Source: Elusimicrobiota bacterium (GTDB taxonomy: Bacteria; Elusimicrobiota; Elusimicrobia; UBA1565). From it: DNA of 64,000 nt. The notes under the pieces are model-generated. The model worked only from the letters and a program-made list of their open reading frames with translations, ran no database searches and was not told where the DNA came from. The stretch is taken from assembly GCA_016196755.1 (NCBI GenBank), contig JACPXC010000004.1:101874-165873 (forward strand), read 5' to 3'. The position numbers and the translations under genes are program-made. Every line of letters begins with the position of its first letter. The first letter of the stretch is position 1. This document shows, one piece after another, positions 36,590 to 45,560 of this stretch.

Positions 36590-37116
36590 GCCCTCTCGAC
36601 CCAGTAGATGTCCTGGCCGACCTTGACCGGCTTGCCGTTGTCGAGCAGGACCTTGACGATCTTGCCCGAGACCTCGGACTTCACGTCGTTGAATACCTTC
36701 ATCGCCTCGATGAGGCAGAGGACATCGCCGGGCTTCACCGTGTCCCCCTCCTTGGCGAAGGGCGGGCTGGACGGGGAAGCCGCGCGGTAGAAGACGCCCA
36801 TCATCGGCGACTTGACGATGAGGACGTTGGCCGGTGCTCCCGCGGGGGCCGCGGGAGCGGCCGGAGCGTGTCCGGAAGGAGCGGCGCCCGCGGGCGCGCC
36901 GAAGGCCGCGCCGGCGTACACCGGCACCGCCACGTGGACCGCGGGGTTGGACTTGCGCACAAGACGCACGCGCAGGTCCTTGCGGTCGAGTTCGAGGGCC
37001 TGCAGGCCGCCCTCGGTCATGAACTTATAGAGCTCTTTTAACTCGGCCAGGGCGCCGTTCCCGTTTCCGGGCTTCGCCGCCTCAGGCTTGTTCGCCGGCT
37101 TCGTCTTCTTGGGCAT
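36586..37116 (-). CDS. accB: Biotin carboxyl carrier protein of acetyl-CoA carboxylase
   Basis: 176 aa from the ATG at 37116 with a GAGAGG Shine-Dalgarno; an upstream frame extension is discarded. The C-terminal biotinyl domain has the biotin-accepting lysine in IEAMKVFND, preceded by KSPMMGVFYR with the BCCP thumb region. An N-terminal helical part (LAELKELYKFMTEGGLQALEL) and an Ala/Pro linker are typical. Supplies malonyl-CoA for fatty acid synthesis and, by inference, for the pfa synthase in this window. accC is not adjacent. Confidence 0.93.
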   Translation of the reverse strand: MPKKTKPANKPEAAKPGNGNGALAELKELYKFMTEGGLQALELDRKDLRVRLVRKSNPAVHVAVPVYAGAAFGAPAGAAPSGHAPAAPAAPAGAPANVLIVKSPMMGVFYRAASPSSPPFAKEGDTVKPGDVLCLIEAMKVFNDVKSEVSGKIVKVLLDNGKPVKVGQDIYWVERA

Positions 37117-37165
37117 CCCGGACCTCTCAATCAACGGATGGTTCGGACGTCCACGGCTAAAGGGT

Positions 37166-37197
37166 CCGGGGGACGGCCGCAAGCGGCCGTCCCCCGG
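37166..37197 (-). terminator. 15-bp perfect hairpin after pnp
   Basis: A perfect 15-bp stem (37166-37180 with 37183-37197) and 2-nt loop lie 8 bases beyond the pnp stop on the minus strand. Only a short T-run (CCCTTT) follows, so it may act as a weak terminator or as an mRNA-stabilising end within rpsO-pnp-accB. Confidence 0.6.
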
Positions 37198-37205
37198 CTC
37201 TCGGG

Positions 37206-39449
37206 TCAGCGGTGCGCGTGGCGCGGCGGGCCGCCGCGTCCGCCGCGGTCGCGGTCTCGGCCGCCGCCGCCGCCGCCGGGTCCGTCGCGGCGCGGTCCGG
37301 GCGAGTCGTTCTCGGAGCCGGGGGCGATCACGGCCTTGCGCGAGAGCCGGACCTTGCCCTCCTTGGACACCTCGAGCACCTTCACCTCGACCTCGTCGCC
37401 TTCCTTGAAGAGGTCGGTCGGCTTCTCGACGCGCTTGACGTCCATCTGCGAGACGTGGAGCAGGCCCTCGCGGCCCGGGAAGATCTCGACGAACGCGCCG
37501 AACTCCACGAGCGAGACGATGCGGCCTTTGTAGATCTTGCCGATCTCGGGCTCCGCGGTGAGGCCTTCGATCTCCGCCTTGGCCTGCATGACGGCCGTGG
37601 CGTCGACGCCGGAGACGAACACGCCGCCGTCGTCCTCGACGTTGACCTCGCAGTCGTACTCTTCCTGGATGCGGCGGATGTTCTTGCCGCCGGGTCCGAT
37701 CAGGGCGCCGATCTTGTCGACGGGGATCGTGATCCGGATCAGGCGCGGGGCCAGGGCGGAGAGCTCCGCGCGCGGGGCGGGCATCACGGCGTCCATCTTC
37801 TCGAGGATGTGGAGCCGTCCCTTGCGGGCCTGCTCCATGGCTTCCTTAAGGATGGCGATCGTGAGTCCTTCGACCTTGATGTCCATCTGGAGCGCGGTGA
37901 TGCCGTCGCGCGTCCCGGCGACCTTGAAGTCCATGTCGCCGACGTGGTCCTCGAGGCCGGCGATGTCCGAGAGCACCGTGTACTTGCCGTCGATCATCAT
38001 CAGGCCCATCGCGACGCCCGCGCAGGGCGCTTTGAGAGGCACGCCCGCGTCGAACATCGCCAGCGAGCCGCCGCAGACCGAGGCCATCGACGAGGAGCCG
38101 TTGGACTCGAGGATGTCCGAGACGATGCGGATGGTGTAGGCGAACTCGGTCTCCTCGGGGAGGAGGCTGACCAGCGCGCGCTTGGCCAGCGCGCCGTGGC
38201 CGATCTCGCGCCGTCCGGGGCCGCGCTCGGGCTTGACCTCGCCGACCGAGTAGGCCGGGAAGTTGTAGTGGAGCATGAAGCGGTCCTTGTACTCGCCTTC
38301 GAGCTCGTCCATCACCTGCATGTCGCCCGGGGTGCCGAGCGTCGTGGTGACCAGCGCCTGCGTCTCGCCGCGCGTGAACACCACGGAGCCGTGGGTGCAG
38401 GGCAGGGCGCTGGTCTTGATCGTGATCGGGCGGATCTCGTCTGGCTTGCGGCCGTCCGGGCGGACCTTGTCGAACACGATGAGCTTGCGGCCTTCCTCGG
38501 CCTCGAGGTCGTGGATGATCCCGGAGACGTGCTTCTCGAGCCCGGCCCAGGCCGCGTCGGCCTTGCCCTTCTCGGCGACTTCGGTCTCGAGCAGGACGCG
38601 CAGCTTCTTGAGCCGCGTCGGCAGCTCGAGCTTCGTGCGGTAGCCGGCCTTCAGGTGGCGCACGACGACCGGGCGGGCCTTCTCGATGACGAAGGACTTC
38701 ACGGGTTCCGGGTAGTCGGGGGCGACCACCACGGCCTTCTCGATCTTGCGGCCCGCGGCCACCGACTCCGCGATGATCCTGTCTTGGAGGGCGCAGAGCT
38801 CGGCGATGGCCTTCATGCCGATCTCGAGGGCCTGGAGGACGACCTCCTCGGAGACCTGGGCGCAGCCGCCCTCGACCATGAGGATCGCGTCCTTCTTGCC
38901 CGCGATGATCATCTCGAGGTCGAGCAGTTCACGCTCGTCGTGGGTCGGGAAGAGGATGAACTCCCCGGTGTCGGCGTTGCGGCCGATGCGCACGCCGGCG
39001 ATGGCGTCCTTGATCGGCGCGTCGGAGAGCAGGAGCGACATCGAGGCGCCGACGATGCTCAGCGGGCCCGCGTCGTTCTTGCCGTCCATCGAGACGAGCA
39101 GGTTGTAGATCATCGTCTCGCGGTTCCAGCCGTCGGGGAACATCGGGCGGATGGGGCGGTCCGTGCAGCGCGCGTAGAGGGTCTCCTTGTCGCGGGCCCG
39201 GGCCTCGCGCTTGAAGAAGCCGCCGGGGATCTTGCCGGCGGCGTAGGTGCGCTCGCGGTACTCGACGGTCAGCGGGATGAAGCTGACGTCCTTCGCGTTC
39301 TTGGCCACGGTGGCCGTGCTGAGCAGGACCGTGCCGCCGATGTGGATGGTGCAGGAGCCGCCGGCCTGCTTGGCCAGGGTCCCCGTCTGGATAGAAATCT
39401 CTTTGCCGCCGATCGTCACCGATTGGCGGATGTTCTGTAGTTGGTCCAT
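37206..39449 (-). CDS. pnp: Polynucleotide phosphorylase
   Basis: 747 aa. Two RNase PH domains, the second with the catalytic Asp region in [20 protein letters not shown] near 490-510; then KH ([16 protein letters not shown] near 567) and S1 ([20 protein letters not shown] near 625) RNA-binding domains. Ends in an Arg/Gly-rich tail ([16 protein letters not shown]) that is longer and more basic than usual. Degrades RNA phosphorolytically in the degradosome. Follows rpsO by 4 nt, the classic rpsO-pnp pair. Confidence 0.96.
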   Translation of the reverse strand: MDQLQNIRQSVTIGGKEISIQTGTLAKQAGGSCTIHIGGTVLLSTATVAKNAKDVSFIPLTVEYRERTYAAGKIPGGFFKREARARDKETLYARCTDRPIRPMFPDGWNRETMIYNLLVSMDGKNDAGPLSIVGASMSLLLSDAPIKDAIAGVRIGRNADTGEFILFPTHDERELLDLEMIIAGKKDAILMVEGGCAQVSEEVVLQALEIGMKAIAELCALQDRIIAESVAAGRKIEKAVVVAPDYPEPVKSFVIEKARPVVVRHLKAGYRTKLELPTRLKKLRVLLETEVAEKGKADAAWAGLEKHVSGIIHDLEAEEGRKLIVFDKVRPDGRKPDEIRPITIKTSALPCTHGSVVFTRGETQALVTTTLGTPGDMQVMDELEGEYKDRFMLHYNFPAYSVGEVKPERGPGRREIGHGALAKRALVSLLPEETEFAYTIRIVSDILESNGSSSMASVCGGSLAMFDAGVPLKAPCAGVAMGLMMIDGKYTVLSDIAGLEDHVGDMDFKVAGTRDGITALQMDIKVEGLTIAILKEAMEQARKGRLHILEKMDAVMPAPRAELSALAPRLIRITIPVDKIGALIGPGGKNIRRIQEEYDCEVNVEDDGGVFVSGVDATAVMQAKAEIEGLTAEPEIGKIYKGRIVSLVEFGAFVEIFPGREGLLHVSQMDVKRVEKPTDLFKEGDEVEVKVLEVSKEGKVRLSRKAVIAPGSENDSPGPRRDGPGGGGGGRDRDRGGRGGPPRHAHR

Positions 39450-39453
39450 GTGG

Positions 39454-39723
39454 TTACTTCCTTAGATCCAGCTGCTTGAGGATCTTGGCGTACTGGTCGG
39501 CGTCGTGCTTCTTGAGGTAGGCGAGGTGGCCGCGGCGGGCGCTGACCATCCGGAGGAGCCCCTTCTGGGTGGCGTAGTCCTTGCGGTGGCCGCCCATGTG
39601 CTCGGATATCTGCTTGATGCGGGCGGTGAGGAGGGCTACCTGCACGGACGCCGAGCCGGTGTCCTTGGGGGTGGCCCCGAACTTCGTGATGATCTCGATT
39701 TTGTTGGCTTTCGTCATTGTCAT
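39454..39723 (-). CDS. rpsO: 30S ribosomal protein S15
   Basis: 89 aa, standard length. Conserved core: DTGSASVQVALLTARIKQISEHM, HRKDYATQKGLLRMVSARRGHLAYLKKHD. Binds 16S rRNA at the central domain and can repress its own translation in some bacteria. ATG at 39723; an alternative ATG two codons in (MTKANK) is equally plausible. Heads the rpsO-pnp operon. Confidence 0.96.
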   Translation of the reverse strand: MTMTKANKIEIITKFGATPKDTGSASVQVALLTARIKQISEHMGGHRKDYATQKGLLRMVSARRGHLAYLKKHDADQYAKILKQLDLRK

Positions 39724-39733
39724 ATTAAGGGAG

Positions 39734-39742
39734 ATTATATCA
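39734..39742 (-). promoter_or_regulatory. Extended -10 promoter of rpsO-pnp
   Basis: TGATATAAT on the minus strand, a perfect extended -10, ends 10 nt before the ATG of rpsO; no good -35 and no Shine-Dalgarno are seen. Confidence 0.65.
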
Positions 39743-39814
39743 CAAACCGGCGCGGGTCGGACCGGTCAGGTTCCTTAATTAGCCATGTCGGGGGGCCTTG
39801 GGGTCAAATGGCCG

Positions 39815-41296
39815 CTAAAGTCGATCGCCGTACTCTTTGATTCCCACCGCTATCGCTGCATCTAGCCACCGAGTAAGGGCGTCTGAGATTTCCTCTTCCT
39901 TCGTCTGGTGCGTGAAAACAAACGGTTCGATTGAGCAAACGAAGTAATCTTGCGAGGCTTTTTCCCTTTCCTCAGACTCCTCAAATGATTCAAGAAGAGC
40001 AAAGGCAGTCGCCTCCATGATGCCGGTCAGTTCCCGTCCTACGTGGTGAAATGAGACGACGAAAACCAACCGTTCACGAGCGACGCGTATCGTGCCTTTG
40101 ACGAAATAGTGCGCCTCGACGAAATTCGCGAACTTTCCAGATTCGTTTGCGGACTTGACGACCTCGAATCTGTACCAGTGGGCATTGTTGCGGTCAGGTC
40201 CGCCATCGGCCACATAAATCTCAGGCTTTCCGACCGACTCGGTCGACTCTCCAAGTCGAGCGAGCGTCTGCTCGAGCATCTTCCGCGTTTTCCCGCGAAG
40301 CGCTGCCGCGACTTCATTCACTTTTCTGAGTTCAGCTTGCTTGAATTCGCTCCTTCGATTCAGTTTGGCCGCAAGGCTTTCGAGCACGGCGGCCGTCAGC
40401 GTCTTTTCGTGCCCAATTTCCGCATCGGCATCCACGCTCAATGCCTGCAGGATGGCCGCTCGCTCAAGCCGTGCTAGGAGGGTGGAAAGCGGAGCCAAGT
40501 CTCCAGAGTCGGCGGATTCCAATGCGGTGATATACGCAGTCCGCAGATCACGATCGACGACGAGCGGGAGGAGCTCGGCTCTCAGCAGAACAAGAGTCAT
40601 CAGTGCGCGCGCTACTCGACCGTTCCCATCTTGGTAGGGGTGAATTTCGGTGAATCGATGGTGCAGCCAGGCAGCCACGATCACAGGGTCCACCCTCGAG
40701 TATCCCTTGAGCCAGTCGAGCAGACGATCGATCTCCGAATCAACCTGAACCGGCGGGCAGTACTCGTGCATCGAGCCATCGGGTCTCTTCGGATTGTTGG
40801 GGTGCACCTTGAACTTCCCCTTAAGGAGCGGAATCTCAACCCTATTCCCTTGAGGATCGACGGCTGTCGTCGTATCTTGATGCCTAGTGAGAATTGAATG
40901 TAGCTCGTGGATTACGCCCTTAGTCAACTCGCGATTCCCGGAGACGCAACTCATGACAAGCTGAATCGCGGCCTCTTGGTCCCGGAGGATGTCGATCAAA
41001 CGCGAGGGCTCGATGTTCGTGCTGGAGCGCGAAACAATGTCCTCAAGGAAGCCCTTGGCGATAAGAGCTTCAGTGGTTCCCCGGTCGAGATCATAAATGC
41101 GCTCAAGGATTCCCGTCTCAACGCTCATCCTACGTATGAGACGATCCATAAATCCCTTTAGAGCGCCTTCGCTGGACTTAATCAGCCGTTCTTTCGAGAG
41201 TCGCCAGCTATCATAGAGCGGGCGAATGGCGGCGAGGTCAATAGCCTTGTCGCGGTCGGTCAGAGGTTCGATGGGCTTCCATTTGTGATCAGTCAT
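39815..41296 (-). CDS. fic: Fic-family AMP-transferase-like protein
   Basis: 493 aa. Fic core motif HPYQDGNGRVAR at residues 219-230 with the catalytic His, so AMPylation or related NMP transfer is possible. An inhibitory-helix-like TGILER at 61-66 precedes it (class II layout, (S/T)xxxE with Arg for the usual Gly/Asn). The C-terminal 240 residues add a helical and mixed region (TRWLDAAIAVGIKEYG at the end) of no recognised family. The gene is visibly AT-richer than its neighbours and breaks the rpsO-to-cinA stretch, suggesting acquisition. Shine-Dalgarno GAGGAG; operator-like repeats lie upstream. Confidence 0.88.
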   Translation of the reverse strand: MTDHKWKPIEPLTDRDKAIDLAAIRPLYDSWRLSKERLIKSSEGALKGFMDRLIRRMSVETGILERIYDLDRGTTEALIAKGFLEDIVSRSSTNIEPSRLIDILRDQEAAIQLVMSCVSGNRELTKGVIHELHSILTRHQDTTTAVDPQGNRVEIPLLKGKFKVHPNNPKRPDGSMHEYCPPVQVDSEIDRLLDWLKGYSRVDPVIVAAWLHHRFTEIHPYQDGNGRVARALMTLVLLRAELLPLVVDRDLRTAYITALESADSGDLAPLSTLLARLERAAILQALSVDADAEIGHEKTLTAAVLESLAAKLNRRSEFKQAELRKVNEVAAALRGKTRKMLEQTLARLGESTESVGKPEIYVADGGPDRNNAHWYRFEVVKSANESGKFANFVEAHYFVKGTIRVARERLVFVVSFHHVGRELTGIMEATAFALLESFEESEEREKASQDYFVCSIEPFVFTHQTKEEEISDALTRWLDAAIAVGIKEYGDRL

Positions 41297-41353
41297 GTCT
41301 CGCTCCTCTGGTCCATGCCTTCATTCGCCGCTTCGGTGCCCCTCTCGCATCCA

Positions 41354-41448
41354 ATTGCACCGAGTTATTGCTGAGGGCAATAAGTAGGCCCGTTTTCTAA
41401 TACGTAATTCTTCGCTACATTGCACGAAAAGATATGCCTTGGTGCAAT
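41354..41448. promoter_or_regulatory. Operator-like repeats upstream of fic
   Basis: ATTGCAC occurs at 41354-41360 and 41419-41425 and inverted (GTGCAAT) at 41442-41448; the last two form an inverted pair 16 nt apart. Between them, TTATTGC-N5-GCAATAA (41365-41383) is a perfect palindrome. The clustering suggests binding sites for a repressor of fic. Confidence 0.5.
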
Positions 41449-41476
41449 CCCTCGGCAGCTTTCCATGGCGATGGGA

Positions 41477-42733
41477 TTAAGACCGCAGGACGGAAAGGCC
41501 GAGGCTCAAGGAATGGGCCACGGCTCGGCGTCGGACCTGTTCACGCGTTCCGGGGAATATCTTGCGCGAAACCTCAAGTCTTCCAGGGGCCTTGGCCGCC
41601 ATATAGACGAGCCCGACCGGCTTGGTCTTCGTCCCGCCTTCGGGACCGGCGATTCCAGTGACGGCAAGGGAGACTTCAGTCGAGAATCTATCGGCCGTCC
41701 CTTGGACCATGGCGCGAACCACCTCCTCTGATACCGCCCCATGCTTGCGCAAGAGCGACGTGGAGACCCCCAACAATGAAGTTTTCAAGGCGTTGGAATA
41801 GGTCGTTGCGCCCCCGACGAACCATCGGGAACTTCCCGGTATGCCGGTCAACGCCCCGGAGAGTAGTCCGCCGCTGCACGATTCCGCCGTGGCCAGGCGC
41901 CAGCCGCGCTTCATGAGGGCGTTGCCCACCGCCTCGGGCAGGCTGTCCCCCTCGCGGGAAAAATAGGCCTCGCCCATCGCGGCGGCCACGCGGCGCTCGA
42001 CCTTGGCCAGGAGCGCCTCGGCCGCGGCCAGGCGCGGGGCGCGCGCCGCGGCGTGCAGCTCGACCAAGCCCAGGTCGGCGAGTATGGTGAAGTCGACCTG
42101 CGGGAAGGCTTTGAGGACCGGGGCCAAACGCTGGTCGCAGGCGGCCTCGGCCAGGCCGTAGAAGCGGAAGACGCGCGCGGCGGCCTGCAGGCCGCGGCCG
42201 AACCGGCGCTTGAGCTCGGGCAGGACCGAGGCCTCGAACATAGGATAGAGCTCGGAGGGCGGGCCGGGGAGGAGGTAGACCAGCCGGCCGCCGGGGGCCT
42301 CGAGGCGCTGGCCGGGGGCCGAGCCGTGCGGGTTGTCGAGCGCCCGGGCCCCTCCTAGCAGGAAGGCCTGGCGCTTGTTGTTGGACGGCACGCGCAGGCC
42401 GTAGCGGCCGTAGCGGCGCAGGATGCCGGCGTAGATCGGCGCGTGGTAGGCGAGGGCGCGGCCGAAGGCCGCGGCCACCGCCTCGCGGGTCAGGTCGTCG
42501 AAGGTCGGCCCCAGGCCGCCGCAGACCAGGACGACCTCGGCGCGCGCGGCGGCCGCGGCCACCGCGTCGCGCACGGCGTCGAGGGCGTCCGGCACCGTCG
42601 TGCCGCGGTCCAGCCGGAGGGACGCCTCGGCCAGGCGCCGGGCGAGGAAGGCGGTATGGGTGTCGACGCGCCCCGAAAGCAGCTCGCTGCCGACGCAGAC
42701 CACCTCGACTTTGGGCGGCTCGGACGTTTTCAC
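41477..42733 (-). CDS. cinA: CinA-like protein (nicotinamide-nucleotide amidase / competence-damage family)
   Basis: 418 aa, full two-domain form. The N-terminal MoCF-like domain has VVLVCGGLGPTFDDLTREAV and PGPPSELYPM; the C-terminal amidase domain has TAESCSGGLLSGALT (nucleophile Ser region), GGATTYSN and AVTGIAGPEGGT. In other bacteria CinA recycles NMN (pyridine nucleotide salvage) and cleaves ADP-ribose. GTG start at 42733, 6 nt after an extended -10 box, so probably leaderless. Divergent from gmk. Confidence 0.92.
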   Translation of the reverse strand: MKTSEPPKVEVVCVGSELLSGRVDTHTAFLARRLAEASLRLDRGTTVPDALDAVRDAVAAAAARAEVVLVCGGLGPTFDDLTREAVAAAFGRALAYHAPIYAGILRRYGRYGLRVPSNNKRQAFLLGGARALDNPHGSAPGQRLEAPGGRLVYLLPGPPSELYPMFEASVLPELKRRFGRGLQAAARVFRFYGLAEAACDQRLAPVLKAFPQVDFTILADLGLVELHAAARAPRLAAAEALLAKVERRVAAAMGEAYFSREGDSLPEAVGNALMKRGWRLATAESCSGGLLSGALTGIPGSSRWFVGGATTYSNALKTSLLGVSTSLLRKHGAVSEEVVRAMVQGTADRFSTEVSLAVTGIAGPEGGTKTKPVGLVYMAAKAPGRLEVSRKIFPGTREQVRRRAVAHSLSLGLSVLRS

Positions 42734-42739
42734 GCCCGG

Positions 42740-42748
42740 ATGATATCA
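42740..42748 (-). promoter_or_regulatory. Extended -10 of cinA (leaderless type)
   Basis: TGATATCAT on the minus strand; hexamer TATCAT (5 of 6) ends exactly 6 nt before the GTG. Confidence 0.6.
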
Positions 42749-42754
42749 AGATTT

Positions 42755-42763
42755 TGCTATGCT
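42755..42763 (+). promoter_or_regulatory. Extended -10 of the gmk operon
   Basis: TGCTATGCT, divergent from the cinA box and 12 nt before the gmk ATG. The two start regions share the same 30-bp stretch. Confidence 0.5.
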
Positions 42764-42775
42764 TCTCGACTCGGG

Positions 42776-43366
42776 ATGCGCAAAGGTTTCCTCGTCATCA
42801 TCTCGGCCCCCTCGGGCGCCGGAAAGAGTTCGGTTTGCCAGGGGCTGCGGACGCGCGACCGTTCCCTGCGCTACTCGGTCTCCTGCTCGACCCGGACGCC
42901 GCGTCCCGGCGAGAAGGACGGCAAACACTACCACTTCCTCAGCAAGGACGAGTTCCGCCGCCGCGTGCGCCGCGGGGAGTTCCTGGAGTGGGCCGAGGTG
43001 CACGGCAACTTCTACGGCACGCCGCGCCGCTTCATAGACGAGGCTACCAAGGCCGGGCGGGTCATCCTGCTCGACATCGACGTGCAGGGTGCCGAGACCA
43101 TCGCGCGCCGGCGCCGCGGGGACGTCACGGTCTTCATCCTCCCTCCTTCGTGGAAGACCCTGGAGCGCCGTCTGCGCCTGCGCCGCGACTCGAGCGACTC
43201 GATCCGCACCCGCCTGGCCAACGCCCGCGGGGAGCTCGAGGCCGCGCCGCGCTACGACTATTGGGTGACCAACGACCGGCTCGAGACGGCGGTCGACCAC
43301 GTGGCCGCCGTCATCGAGGCGGAGCGGTTGAAATCGGCTCGGCACGGCCGAAAGAAGATTTTGTAG
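42776..43366 (+). CDS. gmk: Guanylate kinase
   Basis: 196 aa; ATG at 42776. P-loop APSGAGKSS near residues 10-18, GMP-binding STRTPRPGE and FLEWAEVHGNFYGTP, then LLDIDVQGA and lid residues RRDSSDSIRTRL. Phosphorylates GMP to GDP. gmk followed immediately by rpoZ and coaBC genes is a very common bacterial order. Confidence 0.95.
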   Translation: MRKGFLVIISAPSGAGKSSVCQGLRTRDRSLRYSVSCSTRTPRPGEKDGKHYHFLSKDEFRRRVRRGEFLEWAEVHGNFYGTPRRFIDEATKAGRVILLDIDVQGAETIARRRRGDVTVFILPPSWKTLERRLRLRRDSSDSIRTRLANARGELEAAPRYDYWVTNDRLETAVDHVAAVIEAERLKSARHGRKKIL

Positions 43367-43378
43367 CCCGGAGGCTTG

Positions 43379-43693
43379 ATGACGACCAAGAAGAAGAAGG
43401 ACGAGGCGGAAGCCGAGGAAAAGCGCGCTTCGAACCTCGAGCAGCTGATCCTCGATAAGAAGGAAGGCAAGTACCGCGTCGTCGAGCTGGTCTCCTACTG
43501 GGCCAAGCAGCTGCGCGCCCGCGAGGAGCACCGCCACCTCACCCAGACCGAGCTCCTGGAGCTGGCACTCCAGCAGGTGCTCTCCGGCGAGGCGCCCGAG
43601 AAGGACATCGAGAAGATGCGCCACGCCAACCCCAACGCCAACGGTCCCGTCGAGGACACCGGCGACAAGCCCAAGAAAAAGTCCCTGCTGTAG
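43379..43693 (+). CDS. rpoZ: RNA polymerase omega subunit
   Basis: 104 aa. ATG at 43379 with GGAGG 4 nt upstream. The omega core is present: YRVVELVSYWAKQLRAREEHRHLTQTELLELALQQVL. Charged Lys/Glu N-terminus and Lys-rich C-terminus flank it. Stabilises RNA polymerase. Position after gmk supports the call. Confidence 0.88.
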   Translation: MTTKKKKDEAEAEEKRASNLEQLILDKKEGKYRVVELVSYWAKQLRAREEHRHLTQTELLELALQQVLSGEAPEKDIEKMRHANPNANGPVEDTGDKPKKKSLL

Positions 43694-43696
43694 GCC

Positions 43697-44236
43697 ATGA
43701 AGCGGGGTACGGTCAAGCGCCGGGTGTTCCTCGGCGTCACGGGCTCCATCGCGGCCTATAAGGCCTGTCTCATCGTGCGCGGGCTCATAAAGGCCGGCTG
43801 CGAGGTGCGCTGCGCGGCCACGCAAAACGCGCTCAAGTTCGTTTCGCCGCTGACTCTGGCGGCGCTCTCGCGCGCGCCGGTCGTCACCGACCTCATGGAC
43901 CCGGCTCACTGGGACATGGCCCACCTGTCGCTGGCTTCCTGGGCCGAGCGCGTCCTGGTGGCTCCGGCGACGGCGGACTCGCTGGCGCGTCTGGCCGTCG
44001 GCCGCGCCGCCGGACCGGTTGACGCCACTGTGCTGTCTACTAAGGCTCCGGTCTTCATCGCTCCGGCGATGGACACCGAGATGTGGGAGCACCCGGCCAC
44101 CGCGGCCAACGCGAAGCGTCTGGCCTCCTACGGCTACACCATGCTCGGCCCGGTCTCGGGGCCGCTGGCCAGCGGCCGGGTCGGCATGGGCCGCCTGATG
44201 GACCCCGAGGAGATCGTCCGCCGGGTCCTGGCCTGA
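43697..44236 (+). CDS. coaC: Phosphopantothenoylcysteine decarboxylase (CoaC), stand-alone
   Basis: 179 aa FMN flavoprotein of the HFCD family. GVTGSIAAYKA (FMN phosphate loop), AHLSLASWAERVLVAPATADSLARL with the catalytic His, and APAMDTEMWEHPATAAN, a PxMNxxMW variant with Asp instead of Asn. Decarboxylates phosphopantothenoylcysteine in coenzyme A synthesis. In most bacteria this is fused to CoaB; here it stops and the CoaB frame opens at the overlapping TGATG. Confidence 0.9.
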   Translation: MKRGTVKRRVFLGVTGSIAAYKACLIVRGLIKAGCEVRCAATQNALKFVSPLTLAALSRAPVVTDLMDPAHWDMAHLSLASWAERVLVAPATADSLARLAVGRAAGPVDATVLSTKAPVFIAPAMDTEMWEHPATAANAKRLASYGYTMLGPVSGPLASGRVGMGRLMDPEEIVRRVLA

Positions 44237-44871
44237 TGGGCCTGGCCGGGCGGCGCGTCCTCATCACCTCGGGCCCGACCCGCGAGCCGCTCGACCCGGT
44301 GCGCTACCTGACCAACGCCTCCAGCGGGAAGATGGGCGCGGCGCTGGCCTCGGCCGCGCTGGCCCGCGGCGCCTCCGTCGTCGTCGTGGCCGGGCCCGGC
44401 GCGCCGGTCCCGCGGCGCGCGCGCGCCGTGCCGGTGACGACGGCCCTCGAGATGTACCGGCGGACCCTCGCCGAGTCTCGCCGCGCCGACGTCGTCATCG
44501 CGGCGGCGGCGGTCGGCGATTGGCGGTTCGCGAAGATCTCATCCCGGAAGATAAAACGCTCTTCGCGCGGATTGAGCATCCGCCTGGTGGCCAACCCCGA
44601 CATCGTGAAGGCCGTGGCGCGCCGGCGGCGCGGACGCCCGGCGGTGGTCGTGGGCTTCGCCCTCGAGTCCCACGATTGGCTCTCCTACGCGCGCGAGAAG
44701 CTCGTCCGCAAGCGCTTGGACCTCGTGGTCGCCAACAAGACGGCGGTTCTGGACTCGGACCGCACGCGCATCGCCCTGGTCTCCGCCTCCGGCGAGAAGG
44801 TCCTCCCCGCGATGACGAAGGCCGCCGCCGCCCGGGCCATATTCGCCCGGATCGAAGGCCTCCTCCCGTGA
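44236..44871 (+). CDS. coaB: Phosphopantothenate-cysteine ligase (CoaB), stand-alone
   Basis: 211 aa. Rossmann-like synthetase domain: VLITSGPTREPLDPVRYLTN, SSGKMGAALA, AAAAVGDWRFAK and ALESHDWLSYAREKLVRKRLDLVVAN. Joins 4'-phosphopantothenate and cysteine. Its start overlaps the coaC stop by one base, so the pair is a split CoaBC, still translationally coupled. Slightly shorter than the ligase half of fused CoaBC proteins. Confidence 0.9.
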   Translation: MGLAGRRVLITSGPTREPLDPVRYLTNASSGKMGAALASAALARGASVVVVAGPGAPVPRRARAVPVTTALEMYRRTLAESRRADVVIAAAAVGDWRFAKISSRKIKRSSRGLSIRLVANPDIVKAVARRRRGRPAVVVGFALESHDWLSYAREKLVRKRLDLVVANKTAVLDSDRTRIALVSASGEKVLPAMTKAAAARAIFARIEGLLP

Positions 44872-45560
44872 GCGGAACTGAACTGGCCGTCCTGGCCCGC
44901 GAGCTCAAGGCCCGCGCGGAGCTGCTCGACGACGACGATTGGAGCGCGCTCCCCGACGCCCATCCGGCGCCTTCCCCTAACGCAGCCTTGGCCGCCCTGT
45001 CCGCCGAGGTGGAGGCCTGCCGCCGCTGTCCGCTGGGCTCTCAGCGCCTCAAGGCCGTCTTCGGGGTCGGCTCGCCCTCGGCCCGCGTGGTCTTCGTCGG
45101 CGAGGGACCCGGCTACGAGGAGGACCGCCGCGGCGAGCCGTTCGTCGGCAAGGCCGGCCAGCTGCTCGACAAGATCCTGGCCGCCGTGGGGCTCTCGCGC
45201 GAGACCGTCTACATCGCCAACATCGTCAAGTGCCACCCGATGACCGACCCTACCCAGCCCGACCTGCGCGGCAACGACCGCCCCCCCACCCCCGAGGAGG
45301 CCGCGGCCTGCCGCTCCTATCTCGAGGCCCAGCTCGACCTCATCAAGCCGCGCGCGGTCGTGGCCCTGGGCTCCTCGGCGGCCAAGACCCTGCTCGACAC
45401 CACCGACGGCGTCGCGCGCCTGCGCGGGCGCTGGCACGATTTTCGCGGTACCCCGCTCCTTCCCACCTACCACCCGGCGGCTCTCCTGCGCGACGAGGCG
45501 CTCAAGCGGCCGGTGTGGGACGACATGAAGGAGCTCAAACGCTTCCTGGAGGAAGGATGA
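44868..45560 (+). CDS. Type-4 uracil-DNA glycosylase (4Fe-4S)
   Basis: 230 aa from GTG 44868 (GTGA overlap). Four cluster cysteines: EACRRCPLG, VKCHP and AAACRSY. Active-site motif GEGPGYEEDRRGEPFVG and a C-terminal LLPTYHPAALLR match the family-4 enzymes (also annotated as DNA polymerase-related). A 35-residue low-complexity N-terminal extension precedes the catalytic domain. Removes uracil from DNA; a high-GC genome faces frequent cytosine deamination. Confidence 0.9.
   Translation: MSGTELAVLARELKARAELLDDDDWSALPDAHPAPSPNAALAALSAEVEACRRCPLGSQRLKAVFGVGSPSARVVFVGEGPGYEEDRRGEPFVGKAGQLLDKILAAVGLSRETVYIANIVKCHPMTDPTQPDLRGNDRPPTPEEAAACRSYLEAQLDLIKPRAVVALGSSAAKTLLDTTDGVARLRGRWHDFRGTPLLPTYHPAALLRDEALKRPVWDDMKELKRFLEEG

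Noticed and set aside
37212..39440. 742-aa plus-strand frame opposite pnp
   Set aside because: Antisense shadow of PNPase, D/H/L-rich with no domain.
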